A stretch of 64,000 nucleotides of DNA from contig NZ_CP049109.1 in the NCBI RefSeq assembly GCF_011057975.1, forward strand, positions 3,627,001 through 3,691,000, written 5' to 3'. Positions 13,104 to 21,819 of this stretch are shown here, piece after piece (the stretch's first letter is position 1; each line of letters starts with the position of its first letter). The notes under the pieces were generated by a model. That model was given only the letters and a program-made list of their open reading frames with translations, did not search any database and was not told the DNA's origin. Source of the DNA: Sphingosinithalassobacter tenebrarum. GTDB lineage: Bacteria; Pseudomonadota; Alphaproteobacteria; Sphingomonadales; Sphingomonadaceae. The position numbers were made by a program, and so were the translations under genes.

Positions 13104-14498
13104 ATGCGCATCGCAAAGGATGGTACAGAAGTGAGCGAAACGCTTTCCAGCGACTTGCCGGCTCCAGGAACGATGAGCCGTCGTATCGATGTCGGCTCCC
13201 GCTTGCACATTTTCGATTTCGAAGGATCGCTGATCGCCTCGGCGCGTGAGGCATGGGAAACGCTGGAACCTGAAATTCGGGGCGTATCAGCAGCTTACTG
13301 GAATCAGTGGCAGCGCTGCTTTTCCGATCTCGGCAAATGGGCGCCGCAGGATGACGACAAGATGATCGACCTCGGCATCGTCTTTCTGCGCAACCGCTTC
13401 CTCAACACCAGCGAAATGGGCTGGGTCGAATCGATCGAGCGTTCGGTCGCCTCCGCCTATGCCGCGCAGGTGCAGCCGATGGCGCTGCTTTCGATGATCA
13501 ACGCCAGCGATCGCGCGGCGCTCGAAGTGCTGACGCGGCGACTCGATTCGGGCGATACGCGCCTGCCGCGACTCATCGACACGCTGATGCGGCTTTCGGC
13601 GCTGGAAAGCGACATCACCGTCGAAATCTACAACATGTATCGCGATCACAGCTCGCACATCGCCCGCGACAAGCTGGCGAGCGAATTCCGCGACTCGATC
13701 GGCGCCACGGTCGAGCGCGCCTCGCATGAAGGCGATACGCTGCGCAATCAGGCCGAAACGACGTCGGCTTCGGCACGCGGCATGCTGGGCAAGGCCAGCG
13801 AAGTCGCCGCCGCCGCCGAACAATCCGCCGTGGCGATGCGCGAAGCGGCACAGACCGCCGCCGGCCTGATCCGCGCGATCGAGGACGCCCGAAGCGAAGT
13901 CGAAGCCGCCGCCGAAATCGCGACTCGCGCGTCGAGCCAGGCGGGCGAGGCGGTCGGCATGTCGGAACTGTTGTCCGATCACGCCAAGTCGATCGAATCG
14001 ATCCTGGGCCTGATCCGCGACATTGCCGGGCAGACCAATCTGCTCGCATTGAACGCCACCATCGAAGCCGCCCGCGCGGGCGATGCCGGTCGCGGCTTCG
14101 CCGTCGTCGCGCAGGAAGTCAAAAGCCTCGCCAACCAGACCGCGCGCGCCACCGACGATATCGCCGCCAAGATCGCGGCGATCCAGTCGGCAACCGCATC
14201 GACGGTCGAAACCAATGCCTCGATCCGTTCGACGGTCAGCGAAGTGCAGGACAGCGCCAATCGCATCCGAAGCGCAATGGAAGTGCAGGCACAGACCGTG
14301 ACGGCAATCACGGCGGCGGTCGACGAAACCGCGCTCGCCGCCGATTCGATGTCCACCACCATCGCCGCGATCCGCGAGGATACCGAGGCGGTGGCATCCG
14401 AAATCGATCGGGTCGGTCAGGGATTCGCCACGCTAGATGGCGAACTCGGGCGGTTGAAGAACAAGGCAGGCGACTTCGTCGGAAAGGTTGCCGCCTGA
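13104..14498 (+). CDS. Soluble methyl-accepting chemotaxis protein, first of a tandem pair
   Basis: 464 residues without any transmembrane segment, so a cytoplasmic receptor. Residues about 1-200 form an all-helical sensor domain reminiscent of the globin-coupled/protoglobin receptors, but no clear proximal haem His can be assigned. Residues about 220-450 are the MCP signalling domain with the hairpin-tip signature [20 protein letters not shown], the CheA/CheW contact region. No HAMP is seen. The start is uncertain: ATG 13104, a GTG 27 nt later, or ATG 13173 with a nearby AGGA. The downstream paralogue begins 13 nt after its stop, so they are co-transcribed. Their signalling domains are nearly identical while the sensor domains differ strongly. 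Confidence 0.88.
   Translation: MRIAKDGTEVSETLSSDLPAPGTMSRRIDVGSRLHIFDFEGSLIASAREAWETLEPEIRGVSAAYWNQWQRCFSDLGKWAPQDDDKMIDLGIVFLRNRFLNTSEMGWVESIERSVASAYAAQVQPMALLSMINASDRAALEVLTRRLDSGDTRLPRLIDTLMRLSALESDITVEIYNMYRDHSSHIARDKLASEFRDSIGATVERASHEGDTLRNQAETTSASARGMLGKASEVAAAAEQSAVAMREAAQTAAGLIRAIEDARSEVEAAAEIATRASSQAGEAVGMSELLSDHAKSIESILGLIRDIAGQTNLLALNATIEAARAGDAGRGFAVVAQEVKSLANQTARATDDIAAKIAAIQSATASTVETNASIRSTVSEVQDSANRIRSAMEVQAQTVTAITAAVDETALAADSMSTTIAAIREDTEAVASEIDRVGQGFATLDGELGRLKNKAGDFVGKVAA
13771..14395 (+). repeat. Direct repeat of about 625 bp, copy A (MCP signalling domain)
   Basis: Nearly identical to 15152-15776 (constant offset of 1381 nt). The central 200 bp around 13981-14180 differ at only a few bases, including synonymous sites. 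It lies within the first chemoreceptor gene. Confidence 0.85.
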
Positions 14499-14511
14499 GG
14501 GAGAGAGACCG

Positions 14512-15879
14512 ATGGCTGAAGCGGTAACGAGATCAGACCGCTGGGGTAACACGCGCGGCTCGATTGCCGAGCGATTGCAACAGTATGACTGGGATGGCCA
14601 GATTGCGGCCGGCTGCGCGGAAATCGCGCAGCTTTTTGAAGGCGAATACGAGAATATCGCGCGCGCATTCTGGGAGCATTTCGCTGACCTGCCGGTTGCG
14701 CAGCATCTGCGCGCGCGGCTTACCGCCGATGTGAAGGAATATTCGCTCGAGCGCAGCGCACAGGAAATCCGGTCGAAATTCGAACGGCCGTTCAGCGACG
14801 ACTGGATGGCGATGGTCGTGCGCAACGCTTCGGAAATGTACAAGGCTGGCATTCCCCTGTCGGGTATGCTCGCGGCATTTTCCTATGCCCACGGCATCAC
14901 GATCCGGCTGCTCGCCGAAAAGCTGGAGGGCGATGCGGCCCGCACCGCGCGCCTGTGCGATGTCATGCAGCGGCTGTCGCTGCTCGAAGCCGAACTGATG
15001 ACTGCCCACCTCGCCGAACGCGACGCGCATGACGAACTGGTCGAGCGCCGCGAACGTGCCACGCATTTCCGCGCCAGCATCGCCGAATCGATCGAAGGCG
15101 CCACGGGGCTGGGCAATCGTATCCGCGTTCAGGCGCAGAACGCGTCGCAATCGGTCCGCTCGATGCTGGGCAAATCGAGCGAAGTCGCCGCCGCCGCCGA
15201 ACAGTCCGCCGTCGCGATGCGCGAAGCGGCACAGACCGCCGCCGGCCTGATCCGCGCGATCGAGGATGCACGAAGCGAAGTCGAATCCGCCGCCGAAATC
15301 GCAACGCGCGCATCGAGCCAGGCGGGCGAAGCAGTCGGCATGTCCGAACTTCTGTCCGATCACGCCAAGTCGATCGAATCGATCCTCGGCCTGATCCGCG
15401 ACATTGCCGGGCAGACCAATCTGCTCGCATTGAACGCCACCATCGAAGCCGCCCGCGCGGGCGATGCCGGTCGCGGCTTCGCCGTCGTCGCGCAGGAAGT
15501 GAAGAGCCTCGCCAACCAGACCGCGCGCGCCACCGACGATATCGCCGCCAAGATCGCGGCGATCCAGTCGGCAACCGCATCGACGGTCGAAACCAATGCC
15601 TCGATCCGATCGACGGTCAGCGAAGTGCAGGACAGCGCCAATCGCATTCGCGGCGCGATGGAAGTGCAGGCGCAGACCGTGACGGCAATCACCGCCGCGG
15701 TCGACGAAACCGCGCTCGCCGCCGATTCGATGTCCGCCACCATCGGCGTGATCCGCGAGGATACGCAGTCGGTCACGCTGGAGATCGACACGCTGCAACG
15801 CGACGTCACCGATGTCGACGAGCGGCTGCACAAGCTGCAGGACGCGGCCGAAAGCTTCTCGGTCTCGGTCGCCGCCTGA
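14512..15879 (+). CDS. Soluble methyl-accepting chemotaxis protein, second of a tandem pair
   Basis: 455 residues, no membrane segment. The start [12 protein letters not shown] at 14512 follows GGGAGAGAG with good spacing, 13 nt after the upstream gene's stop. The N-terminal helical domain (about 10-180; includes [20 protein letters not shown] near 95-114 and a SYAHG segment) has the pattern of sensor-globin-like receptors, but I cannot confirm a haem ligand. The signalling domain (about 215-440) is nearly identical to that of the previous gene and contains the same [20 protein letters not shown] tip. The ligand is unknown. The pair presumably feeds one CheA/CheW system with two different inputs. 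Confidence 0.9.
   Translation: MAEAVTRSDRWGNTRGSIAERLQQYDWDGQIAAGCAEIAQLFEGEYENIARAFWEHFADLPVAQHLRARLTADVKEYSLERSAQEIRSKFERPFSDDWMAMVVRNASEMYKAGIPLSGMLAAFSYAHGITIRLLAEKLEGDAARTARLCDVMQRLSLLEAELMTAHLAERDAHDELVERRERATHFRASIAESIEGATGLGNRIRVQAQNASQSVRSMLGKSSEVAAAAEQSAVAMREAAQTAAGLIRAIEDARSEVESAAEIATRASSQAGEAVGMSELLSDHAKSIESILGLIRDIAGQTNLLALNATIEAARAGDAGRGFAVVAQEVKSLANQTARATDDIAAKIAAIQSATASTVETNASIRSTVSEVQDSANRIRGAMEVQAQTVTAITAAVDETALAADSMSATIGVIREDTQSVTLEIDTLQRDVTDVDERLHKLQDAAESFSVSVAA
15152..15776 (+). repeat. Direct repeat of about 625 bp, copy B (MCP signalling domain)
   Basis: Second copy of the signalling-domain sequence, matching 13771-14395 at an offset of 1381 nt. The high identity, including third positions, points to recent duplication or gene conversion. 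Confidence 0.85.
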
Positions 15880-15934
15880 GCCCTTCGCATCGCAGAGGTT
15901 CTGCTTTTGCCGCCAAGCCGCTATGATTGGCCGC

Positions 15935-16636
15935 ATGAGTATGCATATATTGCTGACCGGCAGCAGCCGCGGCATCGGCGCCGCGGTTGCCGGATCGTTC
16001 GCAGATACCGGCTGCCGCGTGGTCGGCCACGGCACGAACAGCGGCATCGCCGCCGATTTCACGCAGCCTGGCGCCGCCGTTTCGCTGTGGGAACGCGCGC
16101 TCGACAGCCTTGACGGGCGGATTGACGTGCTGATCAACAATGCCGGAATTTTCGAGCCGCTGCCGCTCGACAGCGAGCATGACGACTGGGTCGAAGGTTG
16201 GGAACGCACGATGCGAATCAACCTTACGGCTTCGGCCGAGCTGTGCCGGCTCGCCGTGCGCCACTGGCAGACGACGCAGCATCCGGGCCGCATCGTCAAC
16301 ATCGCCAGCCGCGCCGCCTATCGCGGCGACAGCCCCGCGCACTGGCATTATGCCGCGTCAAAGGCGGGCATGGTGGCGATGACCAAGACGATCGCGCGCG
16401 GCTATGGCCATGAGGGTATTCTCGCCTTCGCCATCTGCCCCGGCTTCACCATGACCGGCATGGCCGAGGACTATCTGGAAAGCCGCGGCGGCGAAAAACT
16501 GCTCGCCGATATCCCGCTGGGCCGAGTTGCCGAGCCCGACGAGATCGCCCGCATCGCCCGCTTCTGCGCGCTGGAGGCGCCGCCTTCGATGACCGGCGCG
16601 GTGATCGACGCCAACGGCGCCAGCTTCGTTCGATAG
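15935..16636 (+). CDS. Short-chain dehydrogenase/reductase
   Basis: 233 residues of the classical SDR family. The cofactor motif TGSSRGIG is at about 8-15, NNAG near 68, and the catalytic Ser...Tyr-x3-Lys in NIASRAAYRGDSPAHWHYAASKAGM near 125-150. The start ATGAGTATGCAT at 15935 gives a short N-terminus directly before the Rossmann strand; an in-frame ATG 12 nt upstream is an alternative, and no strong SD precedes either. It is followed after 10 nt by prmA and so may be co-transcribed with it. The substrate is not identifiable. Confidence 0.88.
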   Translation: MSMHILLTGSSRGIGAAVAGSFADTGCRVVGHGTNSGIAADFTQPGAAVSLWERALDSLDGRIDVLINNAGIFEPLPLDSEHDDWVEGWERTMRINLTASAELCRLAVRHWQTTQHPGRIVNIASRAAYRGDSPAHWHYAASKAGMVAMTKTIARGYGHEGILAFAICPGFTMTGMAEDYLESRGGEKLLADIPLGRVAEPDEIARIARFCALEAPPSMTGAVIDANGASFVR

Positions 16637-16646
16637 GGAGCGATCA

Positions 16647-17618
16647 ATGAGCTGGAAAGTAACCCTTCCCTGCACCCGTGCCGAGGCGGAAGCGCTGCAG
16701 GTCGAGGATATCGCACTCGCCGACCTCGACCCCTTGCCGGTGCTGATGACCAGCGAGCGCGTGCCCGACGACGCCGAACAATGGCAGCTCGACGCCTATT
16801 TCGAGGAGGCGCCAGGCGCCGCGACGATCGACGCGCTCAAATCGCTGGTGCCGAGCAGCACCGATGCCCAGCCCGTGATCGAGGAAATCGTCGAGGAAGA
16901 CTGGGTGACGATCAGCCAGGAGGGACTCGAGCCGGTCCATGCCGGGCGCTTCTATGTCCATACGGAAAGCAACAAGGGCGACGTGCCGGAAGGCGCGCAT
17001 CCGATCCGCATCGAGGCGAGCCGCGCCTTCGGCACCGGGACGCACGAAACGACGAGTGGCTGCCTGATCGCGCTCGACGCATTGAAGCGGCGCGGCGCGC
17101 GGTTCGACAATCTGCTCGATCTGGGAACGGGCACCGGGCTGCTCGCCTTCGCCGCGCTGCATCTCTGGCCGCGCGCGCATGCGACGGCTTCGGACATCGA
17201 TCCGGCATCGATCGAAGTGACGCGCGAAAATGCCGGGATCAACGGCGTGGCGATCGGCGGCGGCGCGGGCGAGCTGGCACTGGCCGTGGCTTCGGGGATG
17301 CAGCACCCGCTGCTCACGCAATCGGCGCCCTATGACCTGATCATCGCCAACATCCTTGCCGGGCCGCTGGTCGAGCTCGCGCCGAGCGTCGCCGACGCGC
17401 TTGCCGAGGGCGGGACGTTGCTCGTCGCCGGGCTGCTCGACCGCCATGTCGACATGGTCGCCCGCGCCTATCGCGCGCAGGGCCTGCGCCTCGCCCAGCG
17501 CATCCCGCGCGGCGACTGGCCGACGCTCCGCTTCGTCAAGCGCACCCGCTACGGCCCGGCGCGCACGCGGCGGCTGAGCCGGGGAAGCGGCGAGGCACCG
17601 GGCTTCGGGAGCTGGTGA
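16647..17618 (+). CDS. prmA: Ribosomal protein L11 methyltransferase
   Basis: 323 residues. It trimethylates ribosomal protein L11 using S-adenosylmethionine. The N-terminal substrate-recognition region (about 1-115) is followed by the class I methyltransferase core: AFGTGTHETTSGCL near 125-138, SAM motif I LLDLGTGTGLLAFAA near 150-165, and the NILAGPLVEL motif near 236-245. The C-terminus (about 295-323) is an extra Arg/Gly-rich tail beyond the core. The SD GGGAG lies 7 nt before the ATG. Palindromic repeat copy 2 follows and separates it from the convergent phhA. Confidence 0.95.
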   Translation: MSWKVTLPCTRAEAEALQVEDIALADLDPLPVLMTSERVPDDAEQWQLDAYFEEAPGAATIDALKSLVPSSTDAQPVIEEIVEEDWVTISQEGLEPVHAGRFYVHTESNKGDVPEGAHPIRIEASRAFGTGTHETTSGCLIALDALKRRGARFDNLLDLGTGTGLLAFAALHLWPRAHATASDIDPASIEVTRENAGINGVAIGGGAGELALAVASGMQHPLLTQSAPYDLIIANILAGPLVELAPSVADALAEGGTLLVAGLLDRHVDMVARAYRAQGLRLAQRIPRGDWPTLRFVKRTRYGPARTRRLSRGSGEAPGFGSW

Positions 17619-17631
17619 CCGAGCACGCCTT

Positions 17632-17721
17632 CCGTTTGCGCTGAGCCTGTCGAAGCGCCGTTCTGCCTCTTCCACGCAAGTCAGAAGAAGAACCGCACTT
17701 CGACAAGCTCAGTGCAAACGG
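17632..17721. repeat. Dispersed palindromic repeat, copy 2 of 3
   Basis: 90-bp inverted repeat with left arm CCGTTTGCGCTGAGCCTG and right arm ending CAAGCTCAGTGCAAACGG, the same family as 7462-7553 and 21671-21762. It fills the gap between convergent prmA and phhA and may serve as a bidirectional terminator. Confidence 0.87.
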
Positions 17722-17740
17722 CGTTTGAGATCGAGAGGGG

Positions 17741-18622
17741 TCACACCGCCTCACCCTCTGCCTTGCTCCGCGCATATTCCTGCGTGCCGTGGGTGATCAC
17801 TTCGTCCTTCTCCAGGATCGCGGCGATCGGAATGTCGGGCAGTTCGCGGATCGAATCGTAGAGCGGCGCGAAATCGGTTTCGGTGGTCTGGCGCAGCAGG
17901 TCGTCGAAACTGTCGATGACGAAATAATTCTGCTGAAAGTCGTCGATCCGGTACTCGGTGCGCATCACCCGGCGCAAGTCGAAGCCGATCCGGTTGGGGC
18001 TGTCGCTTTCGAGCGCGAATCGGCTTTCCGCCGAGCTCGACACGATGCCCGAGCCATAGATGCGCAGCCCTTCCTCGTCGCGCACCAGCCCGAATTCCAC
18101 CGTATACCAGTAAAGCCGCCCGAGCTGCTTGAGCATGCCGAGATCGAGCGCGCGCAGGCCGCCGCGGCCATAGGCCTCCAGATAATCGGCGAAGCGCGGA
18201 TCGGCGAGCATCGGGACATGGCCGAACACGTCGTGAAACACGTCCGGCTCCTGGATGTAGTCGAGCTGGTCGGGGCGGCGGATGAAATTGCCCGCGACGA
18301 AGCGGCGATTGGCCATATGCTCGAAGAATACGTCATCGGGCACCAGCCCCGGCACCGCGACAACCTGCCAGCCGGTGAGCTTCATCAGCCGTTCGGATAA
18401 TTCCTCGAAATTCGGAATGCCGCGTTCGGAAAGGCGCAGCGCTTCCAACCCGTTCATATAGGCCTGCGCCGCGCGGCCGGGCAGCAGCTTCATCTGACGT
18501 TCGAGCAGCGTGTCCCAGACGCCGTGATCTTCCTGTGTATAGCCGTCCCAGTTTTGCGGGATCGTCCAATCTGCCGCCGCACCCTCGGGCGGGCGGTCCA
18601 AAACATGCGTTTCCTGGATCAT
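17741..18622 (-). CDS. phhA: Phenylalanine 4-monooxygenase
   Basis: 293 residues, a bacterial-type catalytic domain without the regulatory ACT domain. It hydroxylates phenylalanine to tyrosine with tetrahydropterin and Fe(II). The iron ligands are two His in DVFHDVFGHVPML (about 128-140) and the Glu in YWYTVEFGLV (about 175-184). The start MIQETHVLDRPPEG at 18622 precedes the usual DWTIPQNWDGYTQEDHGVW segment. It is divergent from the DUF2459 gene with only some 22-25 bp between start codons, so their promoters must overlap. Confidence 0.96.
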   Translation of the reverse strand: MIQETHVLDRPPEGAAADWTIPQNWDGYTQEDHGVWDTLLERQMKLLPGRAAQAYMNGLEALRLSERGIPNFEELSERLMKLTGWQVVAVPGLVPDDVFFEHMANRRFVAGNFIRRPDQLDYIQEPDVFHDVFGHVPMLADPRFADYLEAYGRGGLRALDLGMLKQLGRLYWYTVEFGLVRDEEGLRIYGSGIVSSSAESRFALESDSPNRIGFDLRRVMRTEYRIDDFQQNYFVIDSFDDLLRQTTETDFAPLYDSIRELPDIPIAAILEKDEVITHGTQEYARSKAEGEAV

Positions 18623-18647
18623 GGAAATCCCATAGCATATTGTCGTG

Positions 18648-19355
18648 ATGGCGGGAATTGGCAGCAACGGAATCGCGACCCGGGCCTGGCGGGCCCTACT
18701 CTGGCTGGTGCTTGGAATCGCGGCGCTTTTCGCGCTGTGGAACGCGGCGGCGCTCGCCGGGACGCTGATCCCGGTCAATGCCGCACGCGAAACGCCCGAA
18801 AGCGGCATCCGTGTCTTCGTCGAGGACAATGGTGTCCATACCGGCATCGTCATTCCGGCGCAGGCCGTCGGCATCGGCTGGCGCGACCTGGTGCGCCCCG
18901 GCGACCTGCGCGATCCGCGCCATGCCGCGCATGGCTGGCTGGCGATCGGGTGGGGCGACCGCAATTTCTACATGGAAACGCCGACCTGGTGGGACGTGCG
19001 CCCGGGCCGTACGCTCGCGGCGATGGCGGGGATGGGCGAGACGGTGCTGCATGTCGAACATGTGCCCGAACCATCGACCGGCCCCAACCGCCGCGCGCTG
19101 ATCCTGACGCCGGCGGAATATGCCCGACTGACCGACTTCATCCGCGCCAGCTTTGCCGATCTGCCCGAAAGCTGGCCCGGCTATGGCCAGCATGACGCCT
19201 TTTATGCCGCGCAGGGCAGCTACAATCTGCTGCGCACGTGCAATAACTGGACAGGCGAAGCGTTGCGCGAAGCGGGGGTTCCGATCGGCGCATGGACACC
19301 GCTCTCGGCATCGGTGATGTTCTGGATGCCGCAACCGGATGCCAGTTCGCCATGA
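18648..19355 (+). CDS. DUF2459 / TIGR02117-family membrane-anchored protein
   Basis: 235 residues. One N-terminal membrane segment (about 15-36, ALLWLVLGIAALFALWNAAAL) is followed by an exported domain. The C-terminal RTCNNWTGEALREAG (about 202-216) is the hallmark Cys-Asn-Asn-Trp motif of the TIGR02117/DUF2459 family, which resembles NlpC/P60-like Cys active sites; NGVHTGIVIP near 61-70 and WGDRNFYMETPTWWD near 100 also fit. The family has no established reaction. The GTG directly before the ATG is an alternative start; no SD is obvious. The stop overlaps the next gene's ATG (ATGA). Confidence 0.85.
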   Translation: MAGIGSNGIATRAWRALLWLVLGIAALFALWNAAALAGTLIPVNAARETPESGIRVFVEDNGVHTGIVIPAQAVGIGWRDLVRPGDLRDPRHAAHGWLAIGWGDRNFYMETPTWWDVRPGRTLAAMAGMGETVLHVEHVPEPSTGPNRRALILTPAEYARLTDFIRASFADLPESWPGYGQHDAFYAAQGSYNLLRTCNNWTGEALREAGVPIGAWTPLSASVMFWMPQPDASSP

Positions 19356-20068
19356 CCAAGCACGCGCCCCCGCCCCGTCACCTGTTCCTTTCGGAACTGC
19401 CGCGCGCCGCGGTGACGCTGGGCTCGCTCGCGCTTTCGCAGGAAAGGCTGCGCGCCGCGCCGCGCGGCGATGGTCGCCCGGTGCTGGTACTGCCGGGGCT
19501 GGGCAATACCGACAAGACCACGGCGGTACTGCGCCGCTGGCTCAACCGGCTGGGCTATCGCGCCTATGGCTGGGAACTGGGCCGCAATCGCGGCGCCAGG
19601 ACGATCGGCGAGGACGCGCTGCTGCTCGAAAAGCGGCTCGAGGCGCTGTTCGGCGAAACCGGCGAGCCGGTGACGCTGATCGGCATTTCGCTGGGCGGGA
19701 TCATGGCGCGGCTGATGGCGCATCGCCGTACCGAACTGGTGCGCGAAGTGATCACCGTCAGCTCGCCCTTCGCCGGGCCGCCGACCGCGACCAATGTCTG
19801 GCGCGCGTTCGAATGGCTGACCGGCGAGAAGATCGGCGACCCCGCCGTCGCCGCCAATCGCGAGGAAGCCGCCGCGCCGCTGCCGGTGCCGTCGACTGCG
19901 ATCTGGAGCCGTTCGGACGGCTTCGTCAACGGCGCGATCTGCCGCGAACCCGACGGCAGCGAATGCCGCGCGATCGAAATCGACGGCGGACATCTGGGCG
20001 TCCACATGCATCCCGAAGCGATGCTGGCGATCGCCCGGACGCTGGCGGGGGAAGCGGAAGCCGAATAA
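19352..20068 (+). CDS. Alpha/beta hydrolase
   Basis: 238 residues with an alpha/beta hydrolase fold: PVLVLPGLGNTDKTTAVLRR (about 41-60) as the oxyanion region, nucleophile elbow LIGISLGGIMARLMAHR (about 107-123), and a late His in GGHLGVHMHPEA near 214-225. The start MTKHAPPPRHLF at 19352 overlaps the stop of the DUF2459 gene (ATGA), so the two are coupled; the open frame extends upstream to 19292 but only by running inside the neighbour. Substrate unknown; the shape resembles lipase/esterase-type proteins (PGAP1-like). Confidence 0.85.
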   Translation: MTKHAPPPRHLFLSELPRAAVTLGSLALSQERLRAAPRGDGRPVLVLPGLGNTDKTTAVLRRWLNRLGYRAYGWELGRNRGARTIGEDALLLEKRLEALFGETGEPVTLIGISLGGIMARLMAHRRTELVREVITVSSPFAGPPTATNVWRAFEWLTGEKIGDPAVAANREEAAAPLPVPSTAIWSRSDGFVNGAICREPDGSECRAIEIDGGHLGVHMHPEAMLAIARTLAGEAEAE

Positions 20069-20088
20069 CGGCGCAAGGCTGCTGACCG

Positions 20089-20221
20089 CGTCGCCCCTGC
20101 GCAGGCAGGGGCCTATCTCTGTGGCGTCCTGCATCCGCGTGGACACAAGAACGGACTGCCCTGTGTCAGACCGTCTCGCGATACGATAGAGACATGAGCC
20201 CCTGCCTGCGCAGGGGCGACG
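20089..20221. repeat. 133-bp inverted repeat
   Basis: The arms TCGCCCCTGCGCAGGCAGGG (from 20091) and its reverse complement near 20198-20218 are nearly perfect, and the outer match extends through ATCTCT / AGAGA inside. Each arm is itself palindromic (CCTGCGCAGG). It is intergenic, between the hydrolase end and the convergent lipoprotein gene. It looks like another REP/BIME-type family, different from the CTGAGCCTGTCGAAG family. Confidence 0.8.
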
Positions 20222-20287
20222 AGTAGATTCTCGAACAGTGTCCGGCGGATATTCCGCCCGCGGCAAGCTATGGCCCGGGAACTACCC

Positions 20288-20560
20288 TCAATCGCACTCG
20301 CGCGGGCGGTATCCCTGGCGGCGGTCTTCCTGCGCGGCGCGTTCGCATGCCTCGCGCGCGTCGCGGCCCGCCTGGCGTTCCTCTTCGCGCACGCGGCGGC
20401 CATAGTTGCGATCGGCCTCTTCCTGGCTCGTCGTCGTCCAGTCGACCACCTGCGACGTCGCGCGCACGGGCGCCGTCGCTACATTCCACACGGTCTTGGC
20501 GACGCAGCCGCCGGTCAGCAGCGGCAGCACGGCAATTGCCGGCATGAGATATTTCCGCAT
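20288..20560 (-). CDS. Small lipoprotein, unknown function
   Basis: 90 residues. A lipoprotein-type signal peptide ends at LLTGGC (Cys about 19), followed by a highly charged, Arg/Glu-rich mature part, probably helical, with three further Cys-poor repeats of E-E/R-x pattern (EEADRNYGRRVREEERQAGR). No known domain. It lies 13 nt after the start of nothing on its own strand but just downstream of the GDPD gene's opposite end; its coding start at 20560 is 14 nt from the 3' end of the GDPD gene, so the two minus-strand genes are likely co-transcribed (GDPD first). Confidence 0.7.
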   Translation of the reverse strand: MRKYLMPAIAVLPLLTGGCVAKTVWNVATAPVRATSQVVDWTTTSQEEADRNYGRRVREEERQAGRDAREACERAAQEDRRQGYRPRECD

Positions 20561-20573
20561 TGGTCCACCCCGT

Positions 20574-21656
20574 TCATCTCGCGCGGGTCAGCTCCAGTGC
20601 CGATGCGCGTCCCTGTACTCCGCGATACGGGTAATCGGTGAAGAAACCATCGACACCGATTGCAATATAGCGTGCAATTTCCCGCTCCATCGCTCCGTCA
20701 GGTGAAATTCCGGGTCCGCGCAGCGGCTGCGGCAGGAACATGTTTTCGGCGCGGAAGGTCCAGGGATGGACGCGCAGCCCCGCCGCATGCGCATCTGCGA
20801 CCAGCGAGGTCGGTTCCCTGTTCCAATCGGGCAGGATCATATGCTTTTCCGGGCCGATGCCGAAGGCATAGGTGGCGATCTCGGCGAGACCCTCTGGCGT
20901 GATCATCGCCGCATAGCTTTCCGTGCCGCCATCGGGCGGCGATCCCCCGGGCGCGAGCAGCTGGATGAGACGGACCGAAGTCTCCGCGCGCAAGGCTTTC
21001 AGATTGGCGACTTCGAACGACTGGATGAACACCGGCGCCTCAGCGCTGTCCCATCCCGCCTCGCGCAGCGCGGCGAGCAGCGCGGGCTCGAGCGGCAGGC
21101 CGATCGACGCGAAATAGCCGGGATGCTTGGTTTCGGGATAGACGCCGATCACGCGTCCCAACTCGGCCGAGCGCCGCTGCGCCAGCGCGATCACTTCGGC
21201 GAAGGTCGGGATCGCCGCCTGCCCGTCATAGGCGGTATTGCCCGGGCGCAGCTGTGGCAGCCGCTCCCTCGCGCGCAGCGTGCGCAGTTCGGCGAGGGTG
21301 AAATCCTCAGTGAACCAGCCGGTTTCCTGCCGCCCGTCGATTGTCTTCGTCGTCTTGCGGTCGGCGAATTCGGCGTGATCGGCGACATCGGTGGTGTCGG
21401 TGATGTTGTTCTCGTGCCGCGCCACGAGCACGCCGTCCTTGGTCGACACCAGATCGGGCTCGATGAAATCGGCGCCCTGATCGATCGCCAGATCATAGGA
21501 AAGCAGCGTATGTTCGGGCCGCTCGCCGCTCGCGCCGCGATGGGCGATGACGATGGGCCGGGTTTCGGGCAGGCTGGTCATCACACGCGCTTCCTCGATC
21601 GGGGTACAGCCACACAGAAGCCCGGCCAAGGCAAGGATAGCATGTGCAATTCGCAT
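20574..21656 (-). CDS. Glycerophosphodiester phosphodiesterase, lipoprotein
   Basis: 360 residues. It hydrolyses glycerophosphodiesters to glycerol-3-phosphate and an alcohol in the periplasm (GlpQ-like). The signal peptide ends in the lipobox LAGLLCGC (Cys about 17). Catalytic motifs are IAHRGASGERPEHT (about 37-50), FIEPDLVSTKDGVLVARHEN (about 66-85), and later YPETKHPGYF near 175. SD GGGAGGAG precedes the ATG at 21656; a much longer open frame upstream crosses repeat copy 3 and is not credible. The small lipoprotein gene at 20288-20560 follows by 13 nt. Confidence 0.93.
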   Translation of the reverse strand: MRIAHAILALAGLLCGCTPIEEARVMTSLPETRPIVIAHRGASGERPEHTLLSYDLAIDQGADFIEPDLVSTKDGVLVARHENNITDTTDVADHAEFADRKTTKTIDGRQETGWFTEDFTLAELRTLRARERLPQLRPGNTAYDGQAAIPTFAEVIALAQRRSAELGRVIGVYPETKHPGYFASIGLPLEPALLAALREAGWDSAEAPVFIQSFEVANLKALRAETSVRLIQLLAPGGSPPDGGTESYAAMITPEGLAEIATYAFGIGPEKHMILPDWNREPTSLVADAHAAGLRVHPWTFRAENMFLPQPLRGPGISPDGAMEREIARYIAIGVDGFFTDYPYRGVQGRASALELTRAR

Positions 21657-21670
21657 TCCGACAACTCCTC

Positions 21671-21762
21671 CCGTTGGTGCTGAGCTTGTCGAAGCACCGT
21701 TCTTCCTTATCTCTGCCGGCAAAGAAGAAGTACGGCCCTTCGACAGGCTCAGGGCCAGCGGG
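21671..21762. repeat. Dispersed palindromic repeat, copy 3 of 3
   Basis: 92-bp inverted repeat. The left arm CCGTTGGTGCTGAGCTTGTC and the right arm CCCTTCGACAGGCTCAGGG match the copies at 7462 and 17632. Here it lies between two divergent genes (GDPD and XdhC family), so it cannot be acting simply as a terminator. Confidence 0.85.
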
Positions 21763-21819
21763 TTTCCCGTGGCAACGCCCCTGCGCCTAACCAGCCGATA
21801 TGACGGGAGCACGACAGCC

